From the NCBI GenBank assembly GCA_002496485.1, contig DAJW01000017.1, positions 1-25,015 of the forward strand: DNA of 25,015 bases, in the 5' to 3' direction. This stretch comes from Euryarchaeota archaeon UBA36. GTDB lineage: Archaea; Thermoplasmatota; Poseidoniia; Poseidoniales; Thalassarchaeaceae. The notes below the pieces were generated by a model, which did no database searches, had not been told where the DNA came from, and saw only the letters and a program-made list of their open reading frames with translations. A program made the position numbers and the translations under genes. Below, in pieces: positions 17,501-23,620 of this stretch. Each line of letters starts with the position of its first letter. The stretch's first letter is position 1.

Positions 17501-18206
17501 AGTCATAATCTACTGTATTCAATGAGTTATCATATATATACAGATAATCATAATTTCCGGAAGGAAAATTGCCAGAGACTGCCAATCCATGGCCAGCTGG
17601 AATTGAAATATTGTAATAATCATCTTCATCATAATTATGGTGAAGCCAACCGTTAATTGTCTGGTTTGTACTGTTTAGATTTATGGCATCTTCAGGAATA
17701 TTACCTGCATCTTGACCCGAACCAGCATCATTCTGTGCACCTAAGACGACATCTAAAACTTCTAATGTAGCATTGTAGTAGTTAGTAGCCCCATTGTAAC
17801 CATAAACTCTAGCACAATAAGAGGCTGAAGTAGATACACTCTCGGAAACTGACTCAGAATTGGATACTGAACCAGAACTATCTACATAATTCCCATTTAT
17901 GTCATATAGATATACATCTAAGTCCCCAATACTGTGAGAAAAGGTAATATTAAACCAAAAATCGGCAGTTTCGGATATCCAAAAACAGAAATAATCATCA
18001 TCATACGAACTATCAATGGTAAGGTCTGACCATGAAGTCATATTTACTCCATTTTGATTGATTGTAGCATTTTGCCAAGTTGCTGTAGCTAAGGTATCAT
18101 CATCTTCATAAGCATCTGGTGTACTAACATTGGCTTGTACAGAGAATGAAACGCATGAAGTAACTAAAATCGCTACTAAAAAAGTTGCTTGAGTGTAATT
18201 TGTCAT
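14508..18206 (-). CDS. Large membrane-anchored surface protein with PPC and TSP3 repeats
   Basis: A 1232-residue secreted protein with the same plan as its 2198-residue neighbour. The signal peptide is MTNYTQATFLVAILVTSC... ending near QA. Residues about 30-685 hold five PPC-like beta domains with DDYYxIxVP strands; four of them begin with QNDAGSGQDAG-type linkers at about 156, 286, 418 and 560. Residues 688-1172 are TSP3 repeats in 75-residue units, each with a Cys pair. A single membrane helix (VVGAGIMLGLISGMVSYM) and a short basic-acidic tail end the protein. Start: ATG 18206 is chosen over GTG 18224, because GAGG lies six bases upstream of the ATG and the signal peptide then begins properly. 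The gene is 57 bases after the hydroxyacyl-CoA dehydrogenase stop. No enzymatic domain is visible; adhesion, matrix or substrate-binding roles are inference. Confidence 0.9.
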   Translation of the reverse strand: MTNYTQATFLVAILVTSCVSFSVQANVSTPDAYEDDDTLATATWQNATINQNGVNMTSWSDLTIDSSYDDDYFCFWISETADFWFNITFSHSIGDLDVYLYDINGNYVDSSGSVSNSESVSESVSTSASYCARVYGYNGATNYYNATLEVLDVVLGAQNDAGSGQDAGNIPEDAINLNSTNQTINGWLHHNYDEDDYYNISIPAGHGLAVSGNFPSGNYDYLYIYDNSLNTVDYDYSAPWTDVSTNGTNMSGQYVFIRVYTPYYYNTIGNYDLTITLFSTAGQPGSIQDDGRKGVDAGGSISSALDISGPVTDFTTTGWIDYTWDRDDYYSIYVPENRTIWSSLEWSGNSYLYFYLYSPSGNIIDSDYYYNPASVTANSTLVSGSTIFFRIYAASSSATNLTYTLTFNFSDISSSPALTQNDANSGSDAGNGFDEAHSLSGNGSYIGWVSDGNSGTSEISDSRDYYSVYVPPGFGIQSSLYMNNSSNNFDLYLYDSNQNSIDDTYYSSENPEFVQSGATNVSNSTVYVMVTTGFYNWINGGEGNYSLEIIFINISQIAALNQNDALSGGDAGDSLSSATRISTNASLSYWEGYLDEDTDNYDYYVIYVPEDHGIYIEMMFYANNFDLELYDDSYSSISYSTNNIPEFVSANNTYVGDEDVYIEAYTYYWNGGSGLYNLSIWIFTLDTDGDGFYDEQEIICGSDPSDNLSIPSDFDADGICDALDEDDDGDGVADENDSFPNDPNETQDLDGDNIGDNSDEDDDGDGWLDTDEVECNTDSLDENSTPLDTDSDNICDVLDEDDDNDGVIDTEDDFPKDENETKDTDGDNIGDNNDLDDDGDSFNDNLEIDCSSDPLDSSSIPLDTDSDGVCDNLDDDDDGDGITDSLDSSPLDSTETEDTDGDGIGDNADMDDDNDGYNDDIDIFPKNNQEWSDFDQDNIGDNADIDDDNDGWSDIDEVSCSSNQFSADQIPSDFDGDFVCDITDEDDDDDGYLDEVDMFPLNSNEWMDLDLDNIGDNSDEDDDGDGWDDLIEPNCGSDPRNSSSIPEDFDKDKICDLIDEDDDDDGIIDYDVGGSDMFKFDNSESTDNDLDGIGDVKDSDDDNDDWPDPTELICETSPFDSSDIPLDFDMDGTCDLIDPDDDNDGVIDALDAFANDPNEWEDRNNDGKGDISNPLTVMDHIKLNPGISVVGAGIMLGLISGMVSYMSGNRKKNNREKLVQNIAEETWDFENN
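14690..16145 (-). repeat. 225-bp in-frame tandem TSP3 repeat (75 residues) with Cys pairs
   Basis: Units start at DGDG/DNDG blocks at 16145, 15920 and 15695 (75 residues each). A 35-residue half unit follows at 15470, then units at 15365 (75 residues), 15140 (79 residues) and 14903 (incomplete). Each unit reads DGDGWxDxxExxC(13), SxP, DxDxD, xxC(33)D, DDDDGxxD, then FPxDxxE and DxDxDNIGDNxDxDD. The two Cys are 20 residues apart in the units I counted, suggesting one disulfide per unit. The Asp lattice is that of TSP3 calcium-binding repeats. Confidence 0.88.
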
Positions 18207-18232
18207 GTACTTCCTCAATATCACCAGTATGT

Positions 18233-18249
18233 TAGAGTTTATTACTCTA
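18233..18249. terminator. Small hairpin between hydroxyacyl-CoA dehydrogenase and surface-protein gene
   Basis: TAGAGT (18233-18238) and ACTCTA (18244-18249) form a perfect 6-bp stem with a 5-base loop, 27 bases before the surface-protein ATG and 15 bases after the upstream gene's stop on the minus strand. It could mark an mRNA end or lie in the 5' leader of the surface-protein gene. No T tract follows, so termination is uncertain. Confidence 0.3.
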
Positions 18250-18263
18250 CGTACTACCTATCT

Positions 18264-19112
18264 CTAGTATTTATAAAATCCGATACCTGTTTTTCTACCT
18301 AATTTATTCTCATTTACCATTTCTACGAGTAAATTAGCTGGCAGATATTTATCATCATTGAATCCTTCATGTAGTACTCTCATGATATTTAGTATTGTAT
18401 CCAAACCTATCAAGTCCGCTAATGCTAATGGGCCTATGGGGTGATTCATTCCCAATTTCATTATGCCATCTATTGCTTCGGGATCCGCAACACCTTCCTG
18501 GAGTGTAAAAATTGCTTCATTAATCATAGGACACAAAATCCTATTACTAACAAAACCAGGAGAATCGTTACAGGATAGAGGAATTTTTCCAAGTTTTTCG
18601 GTCAAAGAAACTATTGCCTCTGAAACTTCGGAAGATGTAGAATTTCCATTAATTATTTCTACTAATTTCATAATTGGAACAGGATTCATGAAATGCATCC
18701 CAATTACTCTATCTGGTCTACTTGTACATTTTGCAATCTCATTAATGGAAATACTAGAAGTATTGGTGGCAAGTATTGTTTTATCCTTACAAATTTCATC
18801 TAATTCAGAAAACGTTTTGAATTTTAATTCTGGTATCTCTGGTATCGCTTCAATAACCAAATCACATCCTGAAATAGATGAAAATTCTGTCGATATTGAA
18901 ATATTAGACAAGGTGGCCTTTACTTCTTGCTCACTAATTTTTTGTTTAGAAGCTAGTTTGTTCAAGGAATTTTTTATACTTAATAATCCTCTTTCTAGGA
19001 ATTCTGTATTAAGATCTAACAAAGTTACTTTTATATCGCTACTTGCCACTACTTGTGCAATACCATTTCCCATTTGACCTGATCCTAAAACTCCTACAGA
19101 ACTAATTTCCAT
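18264..19112 (-). CDS. 3-hydroxyacyl-CoA (3-hydroxybutyryl-CoA) dehydrogenase
   Basis: NAD(P)-dependent oxidoreductase interconverting 3-hydroxyacyl-CoA and 3-oxoacyl-CoA, the third step of beta-oxidation. The N-terminal Rossmann motif is GSGQMGNGIAQ (10-20). The conserved NTSSISINEIA segment, the catalytic HFMNPVP (H140) and the SPGFVSNRIL segment (N190) follow, then the all-helical C-terminal domain with GMNHPIGPLALADLIGLD. The 282 residues match the short, single-function Hbd-type enzyme, not the long fused form. It starts at ATG 19112 with GGGAG four bases upstream as SD. It is on the same strand as the acyl-CoA dehydrogenase about 200 bases away, with tRNA-Gln in opposite orientation between them. 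The chain-length preference cannot be read from sequence. Confidence 0.95.
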   Translation of the reverse strand: MEISSVGVLGSGQMGNGIAQVVASSDIKVTLLDLNTEFLERGLLSIKNSLNKLASKQKISEQEVKATLSNISISTEFSSISGCDLVIEAIPEIPELKFKTFSELDEICKDKTILATNTSSISINEIAKCTSRPDRVIGMHFMNPVPIMKLVEIINGNSTSSEVSEAIVSLTEKLGKIPLSCNDSPGFVSNRILCPMINEAIFTLQEGVADPEAIDGIMKLGMNHPIGPLALADLIGLDTILNIMRVLHEGFNDDKYLPANLLVEMVNENKLGRKTGIGFYKY

Positions 19113-19212
19113 GATACTCCCAAGAGATGGTATGAAATTAGTTTTCGCATAGAAGGATTTTCACCATCATCTCCCGTCAAGTAAAAAGGCATCAAGGTTT
19201 TCGTTAATACGA

Positions 19213-19288
19213 AGTCCCGTAGTGTAGTGGTCCATCATCTCGGGTTTTGGTCCCGGGGACCCTGGTTCGAATCCGGGCGGGACTACCA
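19213..19288 (+). tRNA. tRNA-Gln (TTG)
   Basis: The acceptor stem AGTCCCG/CGGGACT is perfect. The anticodon stem TCGGG/CCCGG encloses loop TTTTGGT with anticodon TTG (reads CAA, Gln). The T arm is CCTGG-TTCGAAT-CCGGG. The discriminator is A (19285) and the CCA end is encoded (19286-19288). The D stem is weak, with one T:T mismatch. It lies between the two CoA dehydrogenase genes on the opposite strand. In archaea Gln-tRNA is made by the GatDE amidation route; no such genes are visible here. Confidence 0.95.
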
Positions 19289-19309
19289 CTTTTACAAATC
19301 TGTAATGGT

Positions 19310-20521
19310 TTATTCTTGTATGCTTTCAGGATTATGTCTCAAATCTTTTGTGATATTCTTTTGATGGCTTTCGAGAGTTCCACCTCCAATTTCTAATAAT
19401 TTAGCATCCCTCCATAACCTTTCAACTACATATTCTCCAACATATCCATACCCACCCATTACTTGTATTGCCCTGTCTGCTATATTTTTAGCAGAAGTGG
19501 TAGCAAATAACTTAACGCCATCTGTATCCAGTCTATTTCCTGATTCAGATAGATTAGTATTTCTTGCAGTCTCGTACACATATGACTTCATAGCTCTATA
19601 TTCTGCCCATGATTCAGCAATATGTCTTTGAATTTGTCCGAAATCTCTAATTTTTTTCCCGAAAGCCTCTCTTTCTGTGGCATATCTATTCATTTCATGT
19701 AGGCTCCTGCGTGCTATCCCCAAACTCATTGCAGCTAGACCAATTCTTTCAATTTCTAAATTCCTCATCATATGAATCATTGATTCTCCGACTGAACCTA
19801 CTAAATTTTCGGCTGGGACCACGCAGTTATCAAAAACAAGTTCTGCAGTCTTTGATGCTCTCATGCCTAACTTATCTTCTATATTCTGGCCAACATAAAA
19901 ACCATCCATTCCACGTTCAACAATGAAAGTAGAAATTTCAGCTCTACCTTTTTCATCAGTTCCTGTTCTAGCATAAAGCCAACAAATATCGGCAGGAGTT
20001 CCCGATTCATCTATTGAGCCGTTAGTAATCCACATTTTCCTGCCATTAATTACCCAATTACCATCAGAATTTTTTTTCGCAGAAGTTTTCATTCCTAGAA
20101 CGTCTGTCCCATAATCCGGCTCACTCATAGCCATACATCCTATCCATTCTCCGCTGCAGACCTTAGGAAGGATTCGAGATTTCTGTTCTTCATTACCATT
20201 GAAAGCGAGGTTGTTAACCATTAATTGTGCATGTGCTAGATATGCCAAACAGAAACCGGGATCTGAATAGCTCAATTCTTCATTGACTATAGCTACTGAG
20301 GTTGAATCCATCTCCGATCCACCGTATTTTTCTGGAACTGTTATTCCAAGTAGTCCATTATCACCTAATTTCCTAAACAAATCAATATTAAATTTCTCAT
20401 CTCTGTCGAATTCCTGAGCTTGAGGTTCAATTTCCGATTCTACAAAGTCTCTAATCATCTGTCGCAACATCTTATGCTCATCTGTAGGATTTGAAAGATT
20501 TATTTTCGCCCACTCTTTCAT
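19310..20521 (-). CDS. Acyl-CoA dehydrogenase (isovaleryl-CoA-dehydrogenase-like)
   Basis: FAD enzyme introducing a trans double bond into an acyl-CoA and passing electrons to ETF. Family signatures are the CMAMSEPDYGTD block, KMWITNG, and QVMGGYGYVGEYVVERLWRD near the C-terminus. The usual catalytic Glu site of medium-chain enzymes is replaced by Gly in LEIGGGTLE. A Glu is present instead in LEIERIGLAA, the arrangement of isovaleryl-CoA dehydrogenases. A branched-chain acyl-CoA from leucine degradation is therefore a likely substrate (inference). The length of 403 residues is normal. An in-frame ATG at 20539 would add MLFRII; I chose ATG 20521 by family N-terminus. A TTAAATTA stretch about 22-25 bases before 20539 could be the TATA box. 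It is 39 bases downstream of the MerT-like gene. Confidence 0.94.
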   Translation of the reverse strand: MKEWAKINLSNPTDEHKMLRQMIRDFVESEIEPQAQEFDRDEKFNIDLFRKLGDNGLLGITVPEKYGGSEMDSTSVAIVNEELSYSDPGFCLAYLAHAQLMVNNLAFNGNEEQKSRILPKVCSGEWIGCMAMSEPDYGTDVLGMKTSAKKNSDGNWVINGRKMWITNGSIDESGTPADICWLYARTGTDEKGRAEISTFIVERGMDGFYVGQNIEDKLGMRASKTAELVFDNCVVPAENLVGSVGESMIHMMRNLEIERIGLAAMSLGIARRSLHEMNRYATEREAFGKKIRDFGQIQRHIAESWAEYRAMKSYVYETARNTNLSESGNRLDTDGVKLFATTSAKNIADRAIQVMGGYGYVGEYVVERLWRDAKLLEIGGGTLESHQKNITKDLRHNPESIQE

Positions 20522-20560
20522 GATTATCCGAAAGAGCATTACCGTAAGAGTATTCGTAAT

Positions 20561-20965
20561 TTAACTGTTCCAGAATGCTGAATCTTCCCACGGAAGTCCT
20601 ATTGCGATTCCTACGATTTCTAGAATGACAAAATTCCAAATTAAATAGACAATTATGGAAGCTGTGAATACTGCTAAACTAATATTTACTATCTTGTTGC
20701 TATTCTTTTTTGCATCTTCAATTGAGCATATTCCCCTATTTCTGAAATAGATAATTAAGCCAATGGTTACCATCAATCCTGATATCCCATATAGTGCAAA
20801 TCTGACCCAGGAATAGTATAGATTGTTAGAAAGAGAATCCGCTGCAACTATTGCGGATGAACCTGCAAAAAGAACCCATATCACAGATGGAAGGCAACAC
20901 ATACTTGCAGTAATGGCAGACAGACCGACTAATGAGAAAAGAGGTTTAGTTTCCACTCCTTCCAT
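20561..20965 (-). CDS. Small MerT-like membrane protein with three helices
   Basis: A 134-residue membrane protein with hydrophobic segments at about 10-35, 54-74 and 93-115 and possibly a fourth near 112-124. A vicinal Cys pair lies in the first helix (C23, C24, in SMCCLPS) and a further Cys (C80) in the loop after the second helix. This layout resembles mercuric transporter MerT, which has a Cys pair in helix 1 and cysteines between helices 2 and 3. Overall sequence similarity to MerT is weak by eye, and there is no MerP, MerA or MerR in the window, so metal or redox transport is only a suggestion. It starts at ATG 20965, 39 bases after the asnS stop and upstream of the acyl-CoA dehydrogenase on the same strand. 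Confidence 0.75.
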   Translation of the reverse strand: MEGVETKPLFSLVGLSAITASMCCLPSVIWVLFAGSSAIVAADSLSNNLYYSWVRFALYGISGLMVTIGLIIYFRNRGICSIEDAKKNSNKIVNISLAVFTASIIVYLIWNFVILEIVGIAIGLPWEDSAFWNS

Positions 20966-21004
20966 GTACTCAGGGATTAGTAATAGGTTAAGAACCCGTG
21001 TTAT

Positions 21005-22333
21005 TTATGGCGTTACACGTCTACTATCTCTGGGAAATGGGATTACTTCTCTGATATGGTCTGCACCCGAAAGCCATGCACATACTCTGTCAACTCCTAG
21101 ACCAAAGCCGCCATGAGGAACTCCACCATATCTTCTAATATCTATATAAAATTCATAGGCATCTCTTGGTGTTCCTTCTTCATCAATCCGTTCTAGAATT
21201 TCTTTTTCCGTCCAAGTTCTCTCTCCGCCACCAATGATTTCGCCATATCCTTCAGGAGCTAATAGATCGTGACAAAGAACATATTTGTCATCATCAGGAT
21301 CTGCTCTATGATAGAATGGTTTTGCTATTTTGGGATAATGAGTTAGGAAATTGGGCACCTCAAAATCTTGAGTTAGGATTTTTTCTTTTGAGTAATCTAA
21401 ATCTTGGCCCCACTCAACGTCTACTCCTTTTGATTGTAGAATTTCTATAGCTTCATCATACTTCATCCTAGGAAAAGTCATATCTGCAAATTTAGAAACT
21501 TTGTCTAAATCTCTACCAACCGCTTCCAATTCTGCTGATCTTTCATCTATTAAACTAGATGAAATGTGTCTGACTAATTTCTCTCCATAGTTCATTATTT
21601 CTTCATTGGATGCCCAAGCTACTTCCATCTCTGCATGCCAGAATTCTGTAAGGTGTCTGCGAGTTCTACTTTTCTCGGCCCTAAATGAAGGTGCTATAGT
21701 GTATAATCTTTCGAGTGCGGGCATTGCTGCCTCGGCATACAGTTGCCAAGATTGAGTAAGATACGCCTTTCTTCCAAAATAAGGAACTTCAAATAATGTA
21801 CTTCCGCCTTCTACCGCTCCTGCAACAAAATTTGGAGCTTGATATTCAATGAAGTCTAGATCTCTGAAAAATGAATGAATAGCGCTAAAAACGGAGCTTC
21901 GAATTTTCAGCATTTTTGTCATTCTACTTGTCCTTAAGTAAAGATGTCTTTTATCCAATAGAAATTCTGTCTCACCGCCCTCGGCTTCTTCCATAGCTGA
22001 TTCTGTAATGGGATACGGTTTCTCGGGATTTACACTACCAATAATTTTGCCACTTGTCACCTGTAGTTCACGGCCATGCTCTCTATCAGTTTGAATAACA
22101 ATTCCTTTGATGACAAGACTGGATTCTGTAAGAGAATTTCTCAATAAATTAAATACATCTTCGCCAACAATTTCTTTCTTAATAACGCATTGAATAGTTC
22201 CTGTAGAATCTCGAATCACCATAAACCAGATTTTTTTTGAACCTCTAAATCTGTGAATCCACCCCTTAATTTCTACTTCCGAGTCATCATAATTACCATC
22301 TTGAATATCGGAAATCCAAATTTGCTTCGCCAT
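21005..22333 (-). CDS. asnS: Asparaginyl-tRNA synthetase (archaeal type, class II)
   Basis: Charges tRNA-Asn with asparagine. An N-terminal OB-fold anticodon-binding domain (KGWIHRFRGSKKIWFMVIRD) is followed by the class II core. Motif 2 is FRAEKSRTRRHLTEFWHAE (about 217-235) and motif 3 is GFGLGVDRV (about 409-417). The sequence also has AGAVEGGSTLFEV and APEGYGEIIGGGER, which follow archaeal AsnRS closely, and EFWHAE together with the overall pattern argues for AsnRS over AspRS. It has 442 residues from ATG 22333; in-frame ATGs at 22342 and 22345 and a TTG at 22369 are alternatives. The N-terminus from 22333 best matches the length of archaeal relatives. An intact AsnRS suggests direct Asn-tRNA charging, without need for the transamidation route. 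It sits just downstream of tRNA-Lys. Confidence 0.95.
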   Translation of the reverse strand: MAKQIWISDIQDGNYDDSEVEIKGWIHRFRGSKKIWFMVIRDSTGTIQCVIKKEIVGEDVFNLLRNSLTESSLVIKGIVIQTDREHGRELQVTSGKIIGSVNPEKPYPITESAMEEAEGGETEFLLDKRHLYLRTSRMTKMLKIRSSVFSAIHSFFRDLDFIEYQAPNFVAGAVEGGSTLFEVPYFGRKAYLTQSWQLYAEAAMPALERLYTIAPSFRAEKSRTRRHLTEFWHAEMEVAWASNEEIMNYGEKLVRHISSSLIDERSAELEAVGRDLDKVSKFADMTFPRMKYDEAIEILQSKGVDVEWGQDLDYSKEKILTQDFEVPNFLTHYPKIAKPFYHRADPDDDKYVLCHDLLAPEGYGEIIGGGERTWTEKEILERIDEEGTPRDAYEFYIDIRRYGGVPHGGFGLGVDRVCAWLSGADHIREVIPFPRDSRRVTP

Positions 22334-22372
22334 GTTACTCATCATGTCGAAATGTATCTTCCATATCAATTA

Positions 22373-22403
22373 AAGGATTAAATCAATTAATTATAATAAA
22401 ATT
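22373..22403 (-). promoter_or_regulatory. T-rich tract: tRNA-Lys 3' end signal and likely asnS TATA region
   Basis: Immediately after the encoded CCA of tRNA-Lys the minus strand reads AATTTTATTATAATTAATTG, then TTTAATCC. The T tract can end tRNA transcription. The same AT-rich block lies 40-70 bases before the asnS start codon and includes TATA-like elements (TTATAATTAA), so it may also be the asnS promoter. The dual role is inferred from position. Confidence 0.4.
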
Positions 22404-22480
22404 TGGCGGGTCTGACGGGGTTCGAACCCGCGACCGCCCGGTTAAGAGCCGGGTGCTCTACCTGACTAAGCTACAGACCC
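22404..22480 (-). tRNA. tRNA-Lys (CTT)
   Basis: On the minus strand the acceptor stem GGGTCTG/CAGACCC is perfect. The D arm is GCTT...GAGC. The anticodon stem CCCGG/CCGGG encloses CTCTTAA with anticodon CTT (reads AAG, Lys). The T arm is GCGGG-TTCGAAC-CCCGT. The discriminator is G (22407) and CCA is encoded (22406-22404). A TTAAAT-type box lies about 27 bases upstream of the 5' end (near 22503-22509), fitting its own promoter. It lies between rpiA and asnS on the same strand. Confidence 0.97.
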
Positions 22481-22521
22481 GAGTTTCGGGCTGGCTACCA
22501 GCATTTAATCGCGACGGGAGT

Positions 22522-23253
22522 TTATGATAGTCTTCCATGTGGATTTGTTAGTATAGCTACTTCATCATTAGATGCCAATACTACTGCGTCGCACATTCCA
22601 ACAAAAAGTCCTACCTCAACTACTCCTTGAATTCTACCAATTTTTTCTTCTAATTCTCTTGGTTTGATTATTGTTGGACCGAAATTAGCATCGAGAATTA
22701 CGCCACCGTTGTCAGTTATGAATGGGTTTTCTTTACCACCTCTGAGGCTAATATCATTTGGGCAAAACTCTGAAATCTGTCTTTCTACATCAATCCATTT
22801 TTCTAGGTTTACTTCTATTGGCAGTGGAAAAGAACCAAGGGTCAATACCTGTTTACTACTGTCTGCTACTACAACCATGGATTTTGATGCTTTTGCTACA
22901 ATTTTCTCTCTAGTCAGTGCACCACCTCCGCCCTTAATTAGATTAAATGAAGGGTCAAATTCATCAGTTCCATCAATTGTCAAGTCTACTGTTACAATAT
23001 CATCAATAGTCATTAAAGGGATATTAAGATTTTCAGCTAATTTCTTTGTTTCTAGACTAGTAGGGACTCCAATAATATCGAGATTTTCTTCACTAATTTT
23101 TCTTCCAATTTCTATTATCGTATATTTTACAGTTGATCCCGTTCCAAGTCCAATTATCATCCCATCTTGTACATAACTGCATGCAGAAATTCCAGCTATT
23201 TTCTTTAGTTCTTCGACTTCTTTCACGTGTTTTAACAATCGTGGGTGGTGCAT
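22522..23253 (-). CDS. rpiA: Ribose-5-phosphate isomerase A
   Basis: Interconverts ribose 5-phosphate and ribulose 5-phosphate in the pentose phosphate route that feeds nucleotide synthesis. Phosphate-binding IGLGTGSTV (34-42), DGTDEFD (94-100) and KGGGGALTREK (107-117, with the catalytic Glu/Lys region) are all present. A C-terminal FITDNGGVILDANF segment follows. The 243 residues match the family. ATG 23253 is chosen because AGGGA lies about six bases upstream. A GTG at 23226 would match the shorter N-terminus of many relatives and is an alternative. It is divergent from the RNase P RNA gene and about 40 bases upstream of tRNA-Lys. Confidence 0.95.
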   Translation of the reverse strand: MHHPRLLKHVKEVEELKKIAGISACSYVQDGMIIGLGTGSTVKYTIIEIGRKISEENLDIIGVPTSLETKKLAENLNIPLMTIDDIVTVDLTIDGTDEFDPSFNLIKGGGGALTREKIVAKASKSMVVVADSSKQVLTLGSFPLPIEVNLEKWIDVERQISEFCPNDISLRGGKENPFITDNGGVILDANFGPTIIKPRELEEKIGRIQGVVEVGLFVGMCDAVVLASNDEVAILTNPHGRLS

Positions 23254-23311
23254 ATATCTTCCCTAAAATAATTATTTTTTCCCGGTGGGTTCTTTTCATA
23301 TAACCTTGTCC
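23254..23311. promoter_or_regulatory. Divergent promoter region, rpiA / RNase P RNA
   Basis: The 58-base spacer holds the AT block AAAATAATTATTTTTT (about 23264-23279), TATA-like on both strands, and a second TATA-like CATATAAC at 23298-23305. The first block could serve rpiA and also RNase P RNA. The second lies close to the RNA 5' end unless that end is somewhat inside my call. The rpiA SD (AGGGA) is at the left edge. Confidence 0.45.
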
Positions 23312-23620
23312 GAGTGATGAGGGAGCAGGAGGGTTGCTGACAGTGTACGACACTGAGGAAAGTCCCCTCTCCATGGTGCAGGCGTCTCACCGCAAGTTGA
23401 GGGCCCGGGAGGGTCGGCTCTGCAACAGAAACGAACCATATCAGGTTAACAGTGAACTCGAAAGAGAGAGGTTCCCTGAATGTGGCTGGAACGAGCACCC
23501 ACGCCGGAGCAAGTCCAAGCAGGCCCGTATGGCACCGACAGGGCCGGGTAGGATGCATAGTTGAATGCAACCAGCCGAAAGGTGAACAGAAAGGGGCTTA
23601 CTCCCTGCACCCTCACATAA
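23312..23620 (+). ncRNA. rnpB: RNase P RNA (archaeal type A)
   Basis: Catalytic RNA of ribonuclease P, which removes the 5' leader of pre-tRNAs. Conserved sequence GAGGAAAGTCC (23355-23365) lies near the 5' end, GCAACAGAAACG in the middle, and ACAGAAAGGGGCTTA (23586-23600) near the 3' end. These are the universally conserved P4 strands and the core motif. The ends pair as helix P1: TGAGGG-A-GCAGG (23318-23329) with CCTGC-A-CCCTCA (23604-23615). The order and completeness of the conserved blocks suggest a type A fold. The region is clearly more GC-rich than its surroundings. Exact ends are estimated from P1. The 3' end meets the stop codon of the convergent transporter gene at 23621. Confidence 0.95.

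Noticed and set aside
23232..23570. Open reading frames overlapping 23312-23620 on both strands
   Set aside because: The region is RNase P RNA by its conserved core motifs and P1 pairing; the frames have no recognisable protein features.
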